Positions 17,623 to 26,760 of a stretch of DNA of 64,000 bases are shown piece by piece. The translations under genes were made by a program, and so were the position numbers. The DNA comes from Anaeromyxobacter paludicola. Lineage in GTDB: Bacteria > Myxococcota > Myxococcia > Myxococcales > Anaeromyxobacteraceae. The first letter of the stretch is position 1. Every line of letters begins with the position of its first letter. The notes under the pieces are model-generated. The model saw only the letters and a list, made by a program, of their open reading frames with translations. It was not told where the DNA came from and did not search any database. The DNA lies in contig NZ_AP025592.1 of the NCBI RefSeq assembly GCF_023169965.1, positions 1,240,001 through 1,304,000 on the forward strand, given 5' to 3'.

Positions 17623-18649
17623 GGAACCACCCGATGAGCATGCGCTCCAGCGCGAGGGCCGGGGCGCCATTCTGCCGGAGCGCCCGCAGGGCCTGCTGCA
17701 CCCGGTCGCGGCGGCGCAGCACCGCGGGCGGGGGGAGCGCCTCCGCCGCGCGGCGCGACAGGGGCGCGAGATCCGGCAGCGCCAGCGTCGCGCCGTCGCC
17801 GGCCACCCCCACCGCGAGCACGTCGCGGAGCCAGACCAGGAGCAGCTCGCAGGTCTCGCGCGCCAGGTCGCGATCCTTGCCGGCGCGGGCCGCGTAGCCG
17901 AGCCAGGCGCCGGCGTCGGCCGGGTCGAGCGAGGCCGCCTCCTCGACCGCCTGCCGCCGCTCCTCCAGGGCCTCGGCGTCGAGCCCGAGCGCCCGCCCCA
18001 GCGAGCCGCCGGCGAGCGCGGCGGCCACGCGGGCGGCCGCGGGCTCCCAGCCCTCCGCCAGGAGCCGCGCCGAGACCAGCTCGTCCGGCAGGGGCGCGAA
18101 CGGCACGCGCAGGCAGCGCGACTTGATGGTGGCGAGGAGCCCGTCGGGCGAGGACGAGACGAGCACCAGGGTGGTGTCGTCGGGCGGCTCCTCCAGCGTC
18201 TTCAGGAGCGCGTTCTGCGCCTGCACGTTCATGGCGTCGGCCGGGTCGACGACCACGAACCGGCGGCGCCCCTCGAAGCGCTTCATCCCGAGCCGCCGGT
18301 CCACCAGCTCGCGGATCTGATCGACGACGATCTCCTTCGAGGGGGTCCGCCCGCCCTTCGGCTCCCAGCGGCCGGCCTTCGCCATCTCGCGCTCCTCGGC
18401 GAGGAAGAGGACGTCGGGGTGGAGGCCGCGGGCGATGCGGGTGCACGGGCCGCACGCCCCGCACGCGTCGGCGCCGGCCGCCGCGGGCCCCTCGCAGTTG
18501 GCCGCCTGGGCGAGCAGCCGCGCCGCGGCGCCCTTCCCCACCCCGGCCGGCCCGCCGAACAGGTAGGCGTGGTGGAGCGCGCCCCGGGCGAGCGCGGCGC
18601 GCAGCGAACCGACGGCCCGGTCCTGGCCGATGATCTCCGCGAAGGGCAT
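17615..18649 (-). CDS. holB: DNA polymerase III delta' subunit
   Basis: 344 aa. It opens with MPFAEIIGQDRAV and HHAYLFGGPAGVGKG (P-loop region). A four-cysteine zinc module follows (C near 53, then CGACGPC). The VVDPADAMNVQAQNALLKTLEEPP segment carries the Walker-B-like and SRC region (TIKSRC, so the arginine finger is kept). The P-loop reads GKGA rather than GKT/S, so ATP binding may be weak, as in many delta' subunits. It heads the holB-holA-metG-tatD operon; GGGAGGAGC precedes the ATG. Confidence 0.92.
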   Translation of the reverse strand: MPFAEIIGQDRAVGSLRAALARGALHHAYLFGGPAGVGKGAAARLLAQAANCEGPAAAGADACGACGPCTRIARGLHPDVLFLAEEREMAKAGRWEPKGGRTPSKEIVVDQIRELVDRRLGMKRFEGRRRFVVVDPADAMNVQAQNALLKTLEEPPDDTTLVLVSSSPDGLLATIKSRCLRVPFAPLPDELVSARLLAEGWEPAAARVAAALAGGSLGRALGLDAEALEERRQAVEEAASLDPADAGAWLGYAARAGKDRDLARETCELLLVWLRDVLAVGVAGDGATLALPDLAPLSRRAAEALPPPAVLRRRDRVQQALRALRQNGAPALALERMLIGWFHG

Positions 18650-18752
18650 GGGAGGAGCGCGAAAATAGCATAAGGGACCGGACGGCGCGCCGCCGGAACG
18701 CGCGGGCGCGGGCGCGGGCGCGCAGCGCCTCTCGCGGCGGCCGGCGCCCGGG

Positions 18753-21230
18753 TCAGGCGCTGCGCGCGGCCGCCTCGCGCCCGGCGAGGCGGGCCACCGC
18801 GTCCGCCAGCTCGGCGGGGCCGATGGGCTTCGCGAGGTAGAGCTGGTACCCGGCGCCGAGCGCCTCCTGCCGGTGCTCGGTCTGGGTGAAGGCGGTGAGC
18901 GCCGCCGCGGGGATGGCGCCGCCGCGCTCGGGCGGCAGGGCGCGCACGCGGCGGATGAGGCTGTAGCCGTCCTCGCCGGGCATGCCGATGTCGCTCACGA
19001 GCACGTCGGGCCGGTCCTGCGCTAGCAGCCGGAGCGCCCCCTCGACGTCGCGGGCGGCCGACACCACCGCGCCGGCCTGCTCGAGCAGCTGCCGCACCAC
19101 CTCGAGCGTGTCCGGGTCGTCGTCCACGATGAGGACCCGGAGCCCCCCGAGCGCCGCCGGGACCCCCGGCTCCGGCGCCGCCCGCAGCGCCGGGCGGGCC
19201 GCCTCGGCGCGCGGCCGCGGGCGGAGCTGCACGTTCGGGAGGCTCACCGTGAAGGTGGCCCCGAGCCCCTGCCCCGGGCTCTCGCCCTGCACCGTGCCCC
19301 CGTGCGCCTCGACCAGGTGCCGGACGATGGCGAGCCCGAGCCCCATGCCCCCGTGGACGCGGGTGGTGCTCGAGTCGGCCTGGCGGAACCGCTCGAAGAC
19401 GTGCGGCAGGAACTCCGCGTCGATCCCCTTGCCGGTGTCCTGGACCTCGACGAGGACGCGCCCGTCGGCGCCGCGCAGCCGCACCTCCACCCGCCCCCCG
19501 TCCGGCGTGAACTTCACCGCGTTGGTGAGCAGGTTCCAGAACACCTGCTGGAGCCGGCCGGCGTCGCCGGAGACCGCGCAGCCCTGCGCCGCGAAGACGG
19601 CAGTGATGAGGATGTCGCGCGCCGCCGCCGCCGGGCGGACGGTGTCGATGGCCGCCTCCAGGATGGGCACGATCTCGAGCGGGCGGACGTCGAGCCGCAG
19701 CTCGCCGCGGACGATGCGCGAGACGTCGAGCAGGTCGTCCACGATCTGCGCCTGGGTGGTCGCCCCGCGCTCGATGGCCTCCACCGCCCGGGCGGTGGAG
19801 GGGGCGTCCAGCTTCCCCAGCCGCAGGAGCCGGGCCCAGCCGAGCACCGAGTTGAGCGGGGTGCGCAGCTCGTGGGAGAGCGTGGCGATGAACTCGTCCT
19901 TGGCCCGGTTGGCCCGCTCGAGCTCGGAGCGCGCCGCCTTCTCGCGGGCGAGCACCGCCGCGCGGGCCTCCTCCACGCGCCGGCGCTCCGACATGTCGCG
20001 GAAGACCAGCACCACGCCGGCGGTGCGGCCGCGGCGGTCGCGGATGGGCGCGGCGGTCCCCTCGATCGGGATCTCCCCGGCGGCGCCGTCGATGGCGGCG
20101 CGCGGCGGGAGCTTCACCACCCCGTCCACGAGCGCCCGCTCCGCGGGGTGCGGCAGCCGCTCGCCCTCGGGGCCGTGCAGCCGGAAGACCTCCGCCAGCG
20201 GCCGGCCGGCGGCGCCCGCCTCGGAGCAGCCGGTGAGCCCCTCCGCCACGGCGTTCATGAGGGTGACCCGCCCGCGCATGTCGCAGGCGATCACCGCGTC
20301 GGCGATGCTGCCGATGGTGGTGCGGAACCACTCGCGCTGCTCGCGGAGGGTCTCCTCGACGTGGCCGCGATCGTCCTCCATCCGGAGCAGCGTGCTCGCG
20401 TTCCACCAGACCACCACGCCGCCGGCGACGATGCCGGAGACGACCATGAACGAGGCGCCGAGCAGCGTCTCGTGCCCGGAGCCGACGCCTGCCACGAGCA
20501 GGAGCCAGCCGAGCACGAGCGGCAGGAGCACCACCGCGAGGAGCAGCCGGCGCGCCACGAACCCGACCGGCGAGGCCGAGGAGACCACCCGCATGAAGCC
20601 CGACTCGGGCCGGCAGAGCAGCACCGCCGTGCAGAGGAGCGCGAACCCGATGCCCGAGTGGAGGGTGAGCGAGCCGGTCTCGCCGCGGACGAGGGGCGGC
20701 TCGACCCCGTACGTGTAGCCCACGATCGACTGGAGCGGGAGCAGGGCCGCCGTGAGCGCCAGCATCTGGGCCGGCCGGTGCCCGCGCCGGGTCTCCCAGT
20801 CGAGCAGGACCAGCGCGCAGCCGACGAGGAGCAGCGTGAGCGCGCTCGACGGGGCCATGCGCCCGGGGTGCACGTCCCCCACCGGATCCTGGAAGAGGAA
20901 CTGGTCGAGGTGGAGGTCGGCGACCGCGACGTACTCGGCGGTGGTGCCGAGCCCGAGCAGCGCCACCGCGAGGCCGAGCGCCATCCCCAGCCGCCGCGCC
21001 CCGCGCGACCGGGGCTCGGGCGCCAGGATCCAGACCGCGAGCCCGCCCAGGAGCATGCCCAGGGCGGCGTTGGCCTTCATGCTGGCGTGGCCGGGCGCGA
21101 GGGTCTTGAGCGCCTGGAGGTGGAACAGCCAGCCGCAGAGCACGAGGGCGCCGGCGAGCGCCACCGCGGCGCCGAGGGCGCGGCCGAAGTGCCGGAAGGA
21201 GACGCCGAAGCTCGCCTGGTCGCTGTCCAC
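18753..21230 (-). CDS. Membrane hybrid histidine kinase with PAS and C-terminal receiver
   Basis: 825 aa. Residues 15-285 contain about eight hydrophobic helices in the style of a multi-pass integral sensor. A PAS domain follows (300-415), then HisKA with H453 (LSHELRTP), an ATPase domain with NLLTNAVKF, QDTGKGID and GMGLGLAI, and a receiver near 695-810 with VDDDP and a phospho-acceptor in VSDIGMPGEDG. There is no output domain, so it likely phosphorylates or drains a separate regulator. No partner gene lies beside it. The stimulus cannot be read from sequence. Confidence 0.9.
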   Translation of the reverse strand: MDSDQASFGVSFRHFGRALGAAVALAGALVLCGWLFHLQALKTLAPGHASMKANAALGMLLGGLAVWILAPEPRSRGARRLGMALGLAVALLGLGTTAEYVAVADLHLDQFLFQDPVGDVHPGRMAPSSALTLLLVGCALVLLDWETRRGHRPAQMLALTAALLPLQSIVGYTYGVEPPLVRGETGSLTLHSGIGFALLCTAVLLCRPESGFMRVVSSASPVGFVARRLLLAVVLLPLVLGWLLLVAGVGSGHETLLGASFMVVSGIVAGGVVVWWNASTLLRMEDDRGHVEETLREQREWFRTTIGSIADAVIACDMRGRVTLMNAVAEGLTGCSEAGAAGRPLAEVFRLHGPEGERLPHPAERALVDGVVKLPPRAAIDGAAGEIPIEGTAAPIRDRRGRTAGVVLVFRDMSERRRVEEARAAVLAREKAARSELERANRAKDEFIATLSHELRTPLNSVLGWARLLRLGKLDAPSTARAVEAIERGATTQAQIVDDLLDVSRIVRGELRLDVRPLEIVPILEAAIDTVRPAAAARDILITAVFAAQGCAVSGDAGRLQQVFWNLLTNAVKFTPDGGRVEVRLRGADGRVLVEVQDTGKGIDAEFLPHVFERFRQADSSTTRVHGGMGLGLAIVRHLVEAHGGTVQGESPGQGLGATFTVSLPNVQLRPRPRAEAARPALRAAPEPGVPAALGGLRVLIVDDDPDTLEVVRQLLEQAGAVVSAARDVEGALRLLAQDRPDVLVSDIGMPGEDGYSLIRRVRALPPERGGAIPAAALTAFTQTEHRQEALGAGYQLYLAKPIGPAELADAVARLAGREAAARSA

Positions 21231-21274
21231 TGGCTCGAACCGGGGGGTGGCGGAAGTGTCGCCTCAACGGGCCG

Positions 21275-21331
21275 AAAAGGGAAGCGGCCGGCCCCTGCCG
21301 GGCAGGCCGGAGAGCGGACCGGGCCGGCCGC
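21275..21331 (-). terminator. Intrinsic terminator of the polA operon
   Basis: A perfect 11-base inverted repeat (arms 21284-21294 and 21321-21331) encloses a 26-base loop with its own small hairpin. On the minus strand it is followed by TTCCCTTTT. It lies 15 bases past the second (post-TGA) stop of the small gene after polA. Confidence 0.7.
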
Positions 21332-21346
21332 GGCGACGCCGCGGGC

Positions 21347-21604
21347 TCACCCCTCCCGGCCGAAGGTGACCGCCCCGAGGAGCGCGCCCATCCCCCCGGC
21401 GACCGCCGGGTTGCAGGCGATGCTTCAGGTCGAGCCGAGGGCCCGGGAGAGGAAGCTGTACCCGAGGCCGAGCGCGGCGCCGGCGGCCACGCCCTTGAGC
21501 ACGGCGGCGAGCCGCCGCGCCGCCGGAGCTGGCGCCGGGCGCGCGGGAGGGTTCCCACCCGCGGTGGGGGACGGAGGCGGCGCGGAGGGGTCCGGGAGAG
21601 CCAT
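21347..21604 (-). CDS. Candidate selenoprotein: DUF6132-like small membrane protein read through an in-frame TGA
   Basis: With normal termination the gene ends at the TGA at 21427-21425 and encodes 59 aa. In the same frame, 25 more codons follow before a second TGA at 21349-21347, giving 85 aa with position 60 encoded by TGA. Residues 33-52 (AAVLKGVAAGAALGLGYSFL) form a membrane helix. After the TGA come SIACNPAVAGGMGALLGAV, a second hydrophobic stretch. From memory of the DUF6132 family, the pattern is helix, G-x-C-P-I-T-S-N-P, helix; here it reads G-S-T-(TGA)-S-I-A-C-N-P, so the TGA falls on the conserved cysteine. A hairpin of bacterial SECIS type follows (21395-21410). The gene lies 50 bases after polA and before a terminator. 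The ATG at 21604 has no clear ribosome site, so the start is uncertain. A plain nonsense mutation is the alternative. Confidence 0.6.
21395..21410 (-). promoter_or_regulatory. Candidate bacterial SECIS hairpin
   Basis: On the minus strand CCCGGC-GGTC-GCCGGG forms a perfect 6-bp stem with a GGUC loop. The loop begins at nucleotide 24, counting the U of the TGA as 1. Known bacterial SECIS elements place a small hairpin with a G in the first loop positions about 16-37 bases after UGA; the E. coli fdhF element, as I recall it, has GGUC at about the same distance. Confidence 0.5.
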
Positions 21605-21654
21605 CGGAGGTGGGAGGCCGGAGCCGCGCGGAAGGGTTCGGCGGACCGGGAGGG

Positions 21655-24351
21655 TCAGTGGGCCTCGGCCCAGCTGTGGCCCGCGCCCACCTCGACCTCG
21701 AGCGGCACCGCCAGCTCGGCGGCCCCGCCCATCTCCTCGCGCAGGATCGCGGTCACCTCGGCCTGCTCCGCCTCCGGCGCCTCGACCACCAGCTCGTCGT
21801 GGACCTGCAGCAACAGGCGCGCCGAGAGCCCGCGCTCGCGCAGCACCCGGTCCACGCCCAGCATGGCGATCTTGATGACGTCCGCCGCGGTCCCCTGGAT
21901 CGGCGTGTTGACCGCCATCCGCTCCGCCGACTGGCGCAGCGCCGGGTTGCGCGCGGTGATCTCCGGGAGCGCCCGCTTGCGCCCGAAGAGGGTCCGCACC
22001 TCGCCGGTCCGCCGCGTCTCGGCGATGATCCCGTCGAGCCAGCGCTTCACCGCGGCGTAGCGGGCGAAGTAGCGGTCGATGATCCCCTGCGCCTCCGCCG
22101 GCGGGAGGTCCAGCCGCTGCGAGAGGCCGAAGGCGGAGAGCCCGTAGGCGATGCCGAAGTTGAGCACCTTCGCCACCCGGCGCTGATCCGCGGTGACGTC
22201 GCCGGGCGCCACGCCGAAGGTCTCGGCCGCGGTGCGGGCGTGCACGTCCTCGCCGGTGCGGAAGCTCTCCAGGAGCGCCGGGTCGGCGGCGTAGTGGGCC
22301 AGGATGCGCAGCTCGATCTGCGAGTAGTCGGCCGAGACCAGCAGGTGCCCGGGGGGCGCCACGAAGGCGGCCCGGATGCGGCGCGAGAGCTCGGTGCGGA
22401 CCGGGATGTTCTGGAGGTTCGGGTCCGAGGAGCTGAGCCGGCCGGTGGCGGCCCCGCCCTGGTGGTAGGTGGTGTGGATCCGCCCGTCGGCCTCGACCAG
22501 CTGCGGCAGGGCGTCCACGTAGGTGCCCTTGAGCTTGGCGAGCGAGCGGTGCTCGAGCACCAGCGCCGGGAGGCCGTGCTGCTCGGAGAGCTTCTCCAGC
22601 ACCTCCTGATCGGTGGAGGGGCCGGTCTTGAGCCGCTTCAGCACCGGGAGCTTCAGCTCCTCGAACAGCACCTGGGCGAGCTCGCGCGTCGAGGCGATGT
22701 TGAAGGCGTGGCCGGCCGCGGCGTGGATGCGGGCCTCGAGGTCGCGGATCGCCTTGCCGAACTCGGCGCTCATCGACTCCATGGCGCCGCGGTCCACCGC
22801 CACCCCGGCCTCCTCCATGGCGGCGAGGACCGGCACGAGCGGCCCCTCCACCCCTTCGTACAGGGCGGTGAGCCCCTCGTCGGAGAGCGCCTGCCGGAGC
22901 CGCGCGGCGAGATCCACCAGCGCCGCCGCGCACGGGACGGCGTGGGCCGCGACCCGGTCCACCGGGAGCTCGCCCGGGAGGGCCGCCCCGCGGCGCCCGC
23001 TCCCCGCCCCCTCGAGCGGCGGCAGCTCGCAGGAGAGCCGCTCCCGCGCCACGTCGGCGAGGGCGTGCTCGCGCCGGGTGGGCAGGAGCAGCCGGCTCGC
23101 GAGCTCGGTGTCGAAGGCGGCGGCCGCGGCGGGCGCGAGCCCGAGCCGGCGGAGGGCGTGGAGCTCCGGCTTGAGGTCGTGGGCGACGAGGCGCGGCCCG
23201 CCCGGCGCGAAGAGCGGCGCGAGCGCCTCGGCGGCCACCGCCGGCGCGAGCTGCGCCGGGGCGCCCAGGTAGCGGTGGCCGAGCGGCAGGTAGAAGCCGC
23301 GCCCCCCGCCGGCGAGGGCCAGCCCCGCCACCGGCGCCGCGCGGGGCGCCTCCCCGTCGCGCAGGGCGCGCAGGCCGATCTCCTTCGAGTCGAGGAGGTG
23401 GGCCACCGCGGCCTCGAGCGCGGGCCGATCGAGGAGCACCTCGACCGCCTCGTCGCGCCGGGTCGGCGGCGGCGCCGGGAGGTCCTTGAGGAGCCGCGAG
23501 AACTCGAGCTCGCTGAAGAGGGCGCGCACCTCGCCGTCGTCGGGGACGCGCCGGGCGAACGCCTCCGGCCCCTGCGGCACCTCCACGTCGCACTTGATCT
23601 CGACGAGCTTGCGGTTGAGCCGGATCCGATCGGCGCTGGCGACGATCTTCTCCTGGAGCTTCTTGCCGCCGCGGCTCACCGCCTGCGGGATCTCCTCCGG
23701 GCGGGCCAGCATCGCCTCGACGGTGCCGAAGTGGCGCACCAGCGCGGCGGCGGTGACCTCGCCGACCCCGGGGATGCCCGGGACGTCGTCGATCTTGTCG
23801 CCCAGGATCGCCATGTACTCGATCACCTGCGACGGGGTCACCCCGAGCTTCTTCTCCACCTCGGCCGGCCCGGTCCACCCGCCCCGCCCGCTCGCCTCGG
23901 CCATCGGGTCGTAGAGCGAGAGCCGCTCGTCCACCAGCTGCGCGAAGTCCTTGTCGCCGGTGACGACCACCACCTCGAAGCCCTGGGCGCGGGCGCGGCA
24001 GGCGAGCGTGCCGATGACGTCGTCGGCCTCGAAGTTCTCGAGCTCCACCGCCGGGACGGCGAGGGCCTTCGCCACCTCGCGCACCAGCGGGAACTGGCGC
24101 TGCAGGTCGTCGGGCGCCTCGGGCCGGCTCGCCTTGTAGCCCGGGTCGAGGTCGTGCCGGAAGCTCCTCCGGCCCTTGTCGAGCACCAGCGCCACGTGCG
24201 TCGGCGCGTGCTCCCGGAGCGCCTTCAGCAGCATGGTGGTGAAGCCGTAGACGGCGTGGGTGGGGACGCCCTTCGTCGTGGTGAGGGGCGGGAGCGCGTG
24301 GTAGGCGCGGAAGACGAAGCCGGAGCCGTCGATGAGCGTGAGCGTCGGCAC
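21655..24351 (-). CDS. polA: DNA polymerase I, proofreading residues lost
   Basis: 898 aa. The 5' nuclease domain (1-290) has LIDGSGFVFRAYHA, ENFEADDVIGTLA, VVTGDKDFAQLV and GDKIDDVPGIPGVG. The polymerase domain has motif A SADYSQIELRILAH, motif B QRRVAKVLNFGIAYG and motif C LLQVHDELVVE. In the middle 3'-5' exonuclease domain the usual D-x-E is replaced (GLRALRDG), the aspartate of the LKYD motif is E (LKPE), and the last catalytic aspartate is missing. It should therefore replicate and repair without proofreading, as in Thermus enzymes. It lies 12 bases after an unknown lipoprotein gene. Confidence 0.95.
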   Translation of the reverse strand: MPTLTLIDGSGFVFRAYHALPPLTTTKGVPTHAVYGFTTMLLKALREHAPTHVALVLDKGRRSFRHDLDPGYKASRPEAPDDLQRQFPLVREVAKALAVPAVELENFEADDVIGTLACRARAQGFEVVVVTGDKDFAQLVDERLSLYDPMAEASGRGGWTGPAEVEKKLGVTPSQVIEYMAILGDKIDDVPGIPGVGEVTAAALVRHFGTVEAMLARPEEIPQAVSRGGKKLQEKIVASADRIRLNRKLVEIKCDVEVPQGPEAFARRVPDDGEVRALFSELEFSRLLKDLPAPPPTRRDEAVEVLLDRPALEAAVAHLLDSKEIGLRALRDGEAPRAAPVAGLALAGGGRGFYLPLGHRYLGAPAQLAPAVAAEALAPLFAPGGPRLVAHDLKPELHALRRLGLAPAAAAAFDTELASRLLLPTRREHALADVARERLSCELPPLEGAGSGRRGAALPGELPVDRVAAHAVPCAAALVDLAARLRQALSDEGLTALYEGVEGPLVPVLAAMEEAGVAVDRGAMESMSAEFGKAIRDLEARIHAAAGHAFNIASTRELAQVLFEELKLPVLKRLKTGPSTDQEVLEKLSEQHGLPALVLEHRSLAKLKGTYVDALPQLVEADGRIHTTYHQGGAATGRLSSSDPNLQNIPVRTELSRRIRAAFVAPPGHLLVSADYSQIELRILAHYAADPALLESFRTGEDVHARTAAETFGVAPGDVTADQRRVAKVLNFGIAYGLSAFGLSQRLDLPPAEAQGIIDRYFARYAAVKRWLDGIIAETRRTGEVRTLFGRKRALPEITARNPALRQSAERMAVNTPIQGTAADVIKIAMLGVDRVLRERGLSARLLLQVHDELVVEAPEAEQAEVTAILREEMGGAAELAVPLEVEVGAGHSWAEAH

Positions 24352-24363
24352 CGGCCTCGCCTC

Positions 24364-26760
24364 CTAGCGGATGTCCACGATGTCGCCCTGCGACTCGCCC
24401 GGGCTGGTCGCGAGGACCTGGTCGTCCGCGAACGGCACGTAGAAGCGCACGCCCTGGTCGGCCCGGTTCACCAGCCCCCGGTCGAAGGCGACGCCGGCGT
24501 GCGGGAGCGCGCCGGAGGTCGTCGGCTTGCGGTACATCGGGCTCAGGCCGGAGTGGGTGGTGATGATGAGCGCGGTGTCCTGCAGCCGCGTGCCGGTCCC
24601 CATGAAGTCGGCGCGGAACGCGATCGCCGGCCCCGGGGCGAGCGGGTCGGTCCACCACGTGTAGACCGCGCAGTAGGCCGACTGGCCCGGGCAGCGCGCC
24701 TCGGCCGGGTAGTAGATCCGGCGGGCCTTCCGGGCCAGCGCGCGGGCGCTCGAGGGGGTCGCGTCGTAGTCGGCGGTGGACCAGGCGAGCGCGTACCGCT
24801 GCCCGAGCTGGGGCCGGCCGGCGTAGCCGGTGACCGAGCCGATCAGCACGAGCCCGCCGCTGCGCACGGTCAGGTGCACCTGGCTGCCGATGACGCCCGC
24901 GGTGGCGTCGAACCGGGGCAGCGCGGAGAGGCAGTGGGTGCCGCTCGCGTTCAGGTCGGAGAGCGCCACCGCGCCGCCCGGGTAGTTGACCGGGTCGGGG
25001 GGGAGCACGGCGGAGATCGGCAGCACGGCGTTCCCGGCCGAGTCGAGCGGGCAGGTCGAGACGTTCTGGCCGCTGGCCGGGGTGACCACGGCCAGATCCT
25101 GCCGGCCGTTCGCCGCGTCGTCGCCCACGCCGAGGAAGGGATCCGAGAGCGCCGCGGTGACCCGCCAGGCGGTCCCGAGCTGCTCCTGGAGCGCGACGGC
25201 CGGCGTGCCGTCGGCGAGCTGGAAGAGCACGCCCGGCCGGTACGCCAGGGAGGGCAGCACGCCCTGCCAGACCACCTGGAACTGCTCGGCCCGGGTGAAG
25301 CCCGGGGTGACCTCCACCCGCTTCGGCAGCAGGGTCGAGTCCAGGGTGAGCGCCACGGTCTCGTCCTCGGGATCGCCGAGGCCGAGCGCCTCTCCGGTGA
25401 TCGCGCTCGAGGGGACGGCCGAGGTGACGGTGTAGGCGCGCACCCGGGTCGAGTCGTTCACGAGGAGGGAGACGTCGCTCGGCATGTCCCAGCGGCCGAG
25501 GTCCACCATGTAGACCTTGCCGTCCGAGCTCGGGACCGCGGCCACGGCGGAGGTGTAACGCTCGCCGGACCCCGGCGCGATGCGCTGGAGCGGGAAGCCC
25601 TGGTTCGTGTCGAGCATCGCGTAGATGCCGTTGCCGGCCGAGGCGGGCGGCAGGGCGATGGAGATGCCGAGCGGGTAGCCGGGGACGTGCACCGGGGCCC
25701 GGAACGGCTGCGCCGGGACCGGGTTCCGCGAAGGCACGGCGCTCGCGGCGGGGTCGGAGGCGAGCGCGCGGGCGGCCTCGTCCAGGGTGACGAGGCCGCA
25801 GTCGATCTCGCGATCCGCCCCGCAGGCGCCCTCGTCGAGGACCGCGTAGACCCGCAGCTTCGGATCGGCGCCGAAGGTGTCGGGCGCCGACGGGAGCCGC
25901 TCCCGGACGTAGGCGGCGGCGACCAGGCGCGTCGGGGCGCGGGCGTCGAGCGGGATGACGCGCCAGCCGAGGCCGGGCGGACCGGCGACCACCTCGGCCA
26001 CCCCCTGCACCGTCGCCCCGCTCGCGGTGGTGAGCGCGTCGGAGGTGGCGCAGAAGATCCGCCAGGTGGCGTCGTTGGCGAGGAGCGCCGACATCTGGCT
26101 CACCTCGAAGCCGAGGTGCTGGACCCAGACCGGCCGCGCCGAGCGGGAGAGCGACGCCTTCCCCGGGTCGCGCTGGTACTCGACGACGGCGAGCTGGCCG
26201 CCGGTGAGCGCCACCACCACCCAGGCCTTGCCGGGCTGGGCGGAGGTGATGCCGGTGGCGTCGGGGCCGAGCGCCGGGATGGCCACCATGGAGAGGATCA
26301 CGCTGCCCGGGGCGACCGCGTCGGAGAGGTCCACGCCGGGGTAGGCCACCGAGGCGTCGCCGGAGATCCGGTTCTCCTCGTCCCAGGTGGTGACGAGCTG
26401 CACCAGGGTCGAGCCGGCGCCGGCCGCGACGAGCAGGTCCGAGCCGCCGTCCTGCAGCGAGGTGGAGGCGAGGAAGGTGGGCCGGGGCGCGGTGGCGATG
26501 ACCAGCGGGAAGACCACGCCGGGGCCGACGACCGCCGACTCGGTGACCGGGTCGATGATCTGCAGCTCGTCCCCGCGGGAGGAGGCCACCGCGAAGTAGG
26601 TCTGCAGCGTCCCCGGGTGCGCGCGGGTGACGCCCTGGAAGGCGACCACCGCGGCCGGGCCGGAGAAGCGGGCCCCCACGGTGACGGAGCTGCTGCCGCA
26701 GCCGGAGAGGGCCAGGAGGCCCGCGGCGCCGAGCGCCGCGAGCCGGGCGAGGCGGCTCAT
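24364..26760 (-). CDS. Large putative outer-surface lipoprotein, unknown function
   Basis: 798 aa. The start at 26760 gives a lipoprotein signal (LAALGAAGLLALSGCGSSS, lipobox LSGC). The mature part is rich in beta-strand patterns with repeated 'VVAFQG', 'LQIIDPVTES', 'VYMVDLGRWD' style segments and many D-x-T-S turns, suggestive of a beta-propeller. Several scattered Cys (CGADREIDCG, CPLDSAG) may form disulfides. No catalytic motif is recognised. The ATG overlaps the stop of the preceding lipoprotein gene (ATGA), and polA follows in 12 bases, so an envelope protein pair shares a transcript with a DNA polymerase, with no obvious functional link. Confidence 0.75.
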   Translation of the reverse strand: MSRLARLAALGAAGLLALSGCGSSSVTVGARFSGPAAVVAFQGVTRAHPGTLQTYFAVASSRGDELQIIDPVTESAVVGPGVVFPLVIATAPRPTFLASTSLQDGGSDLLVAAGAGSTLVQLVTTWDEENRISGDASVAYPGVDLSDAVAPGSVILSMVAIPALGPDATGITSAQPGKAWVVVALTGGQLAVVEYQRDPGKASLSRSARPVWVQHLGFEVSQMSALLANDATWRIFCATSDALTTASGATVQGVAEVVAGPPGLGWRVIPLDARAPTRLVAAAYVRERLPSAPDTFGADPKLRVYAVLDEGACGADREIDCGLVTLDEAARALASDPAASAVPSRNPVPAQPFRAPVHVPGYPLGISIALPPASAGNGIYAMLDTNQGFPLQRIAPGSGERYTSAVAAVPSSDGKVYMVDLGRWDMPSDVSLLVNDSTRVRAYTVTSAVPSSAITGEALGLGDPEDETVALTLDSTLLPKRVEVTPGFTRAEQFQVVWQGVLPSLAYRPGVLFQLADGTPAVALQEQLGTAWRVTAALSDPFLGVGDDAANGRQDLAVVTPASGQNVSTCPLDSAGNAVLPISAVLPPDPVNYPGGAVALSDLNASGTHCLSALPRFDATAGVIGSQVHLTVRSGGLVLIGSVTGYAGRPQLGQRYALAWSTADYDATPSSARALARKARRIYYPAEARCPGQSAYCAVYTWWTDPLAPGPAIAFRADFMGTGTRLQDTALIITTHSGLSPMYRKPTTSGALPHAGVAFDRGLVNRADQGVRFYVPFADDQVLATSPGESQGDIVDIR

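Noticed and set aside
18699-18723. Short tandem GGGCGC-like repeat upstream of holB
   Set aside because: Only about three units; no sign of CRISPR or other organised array.
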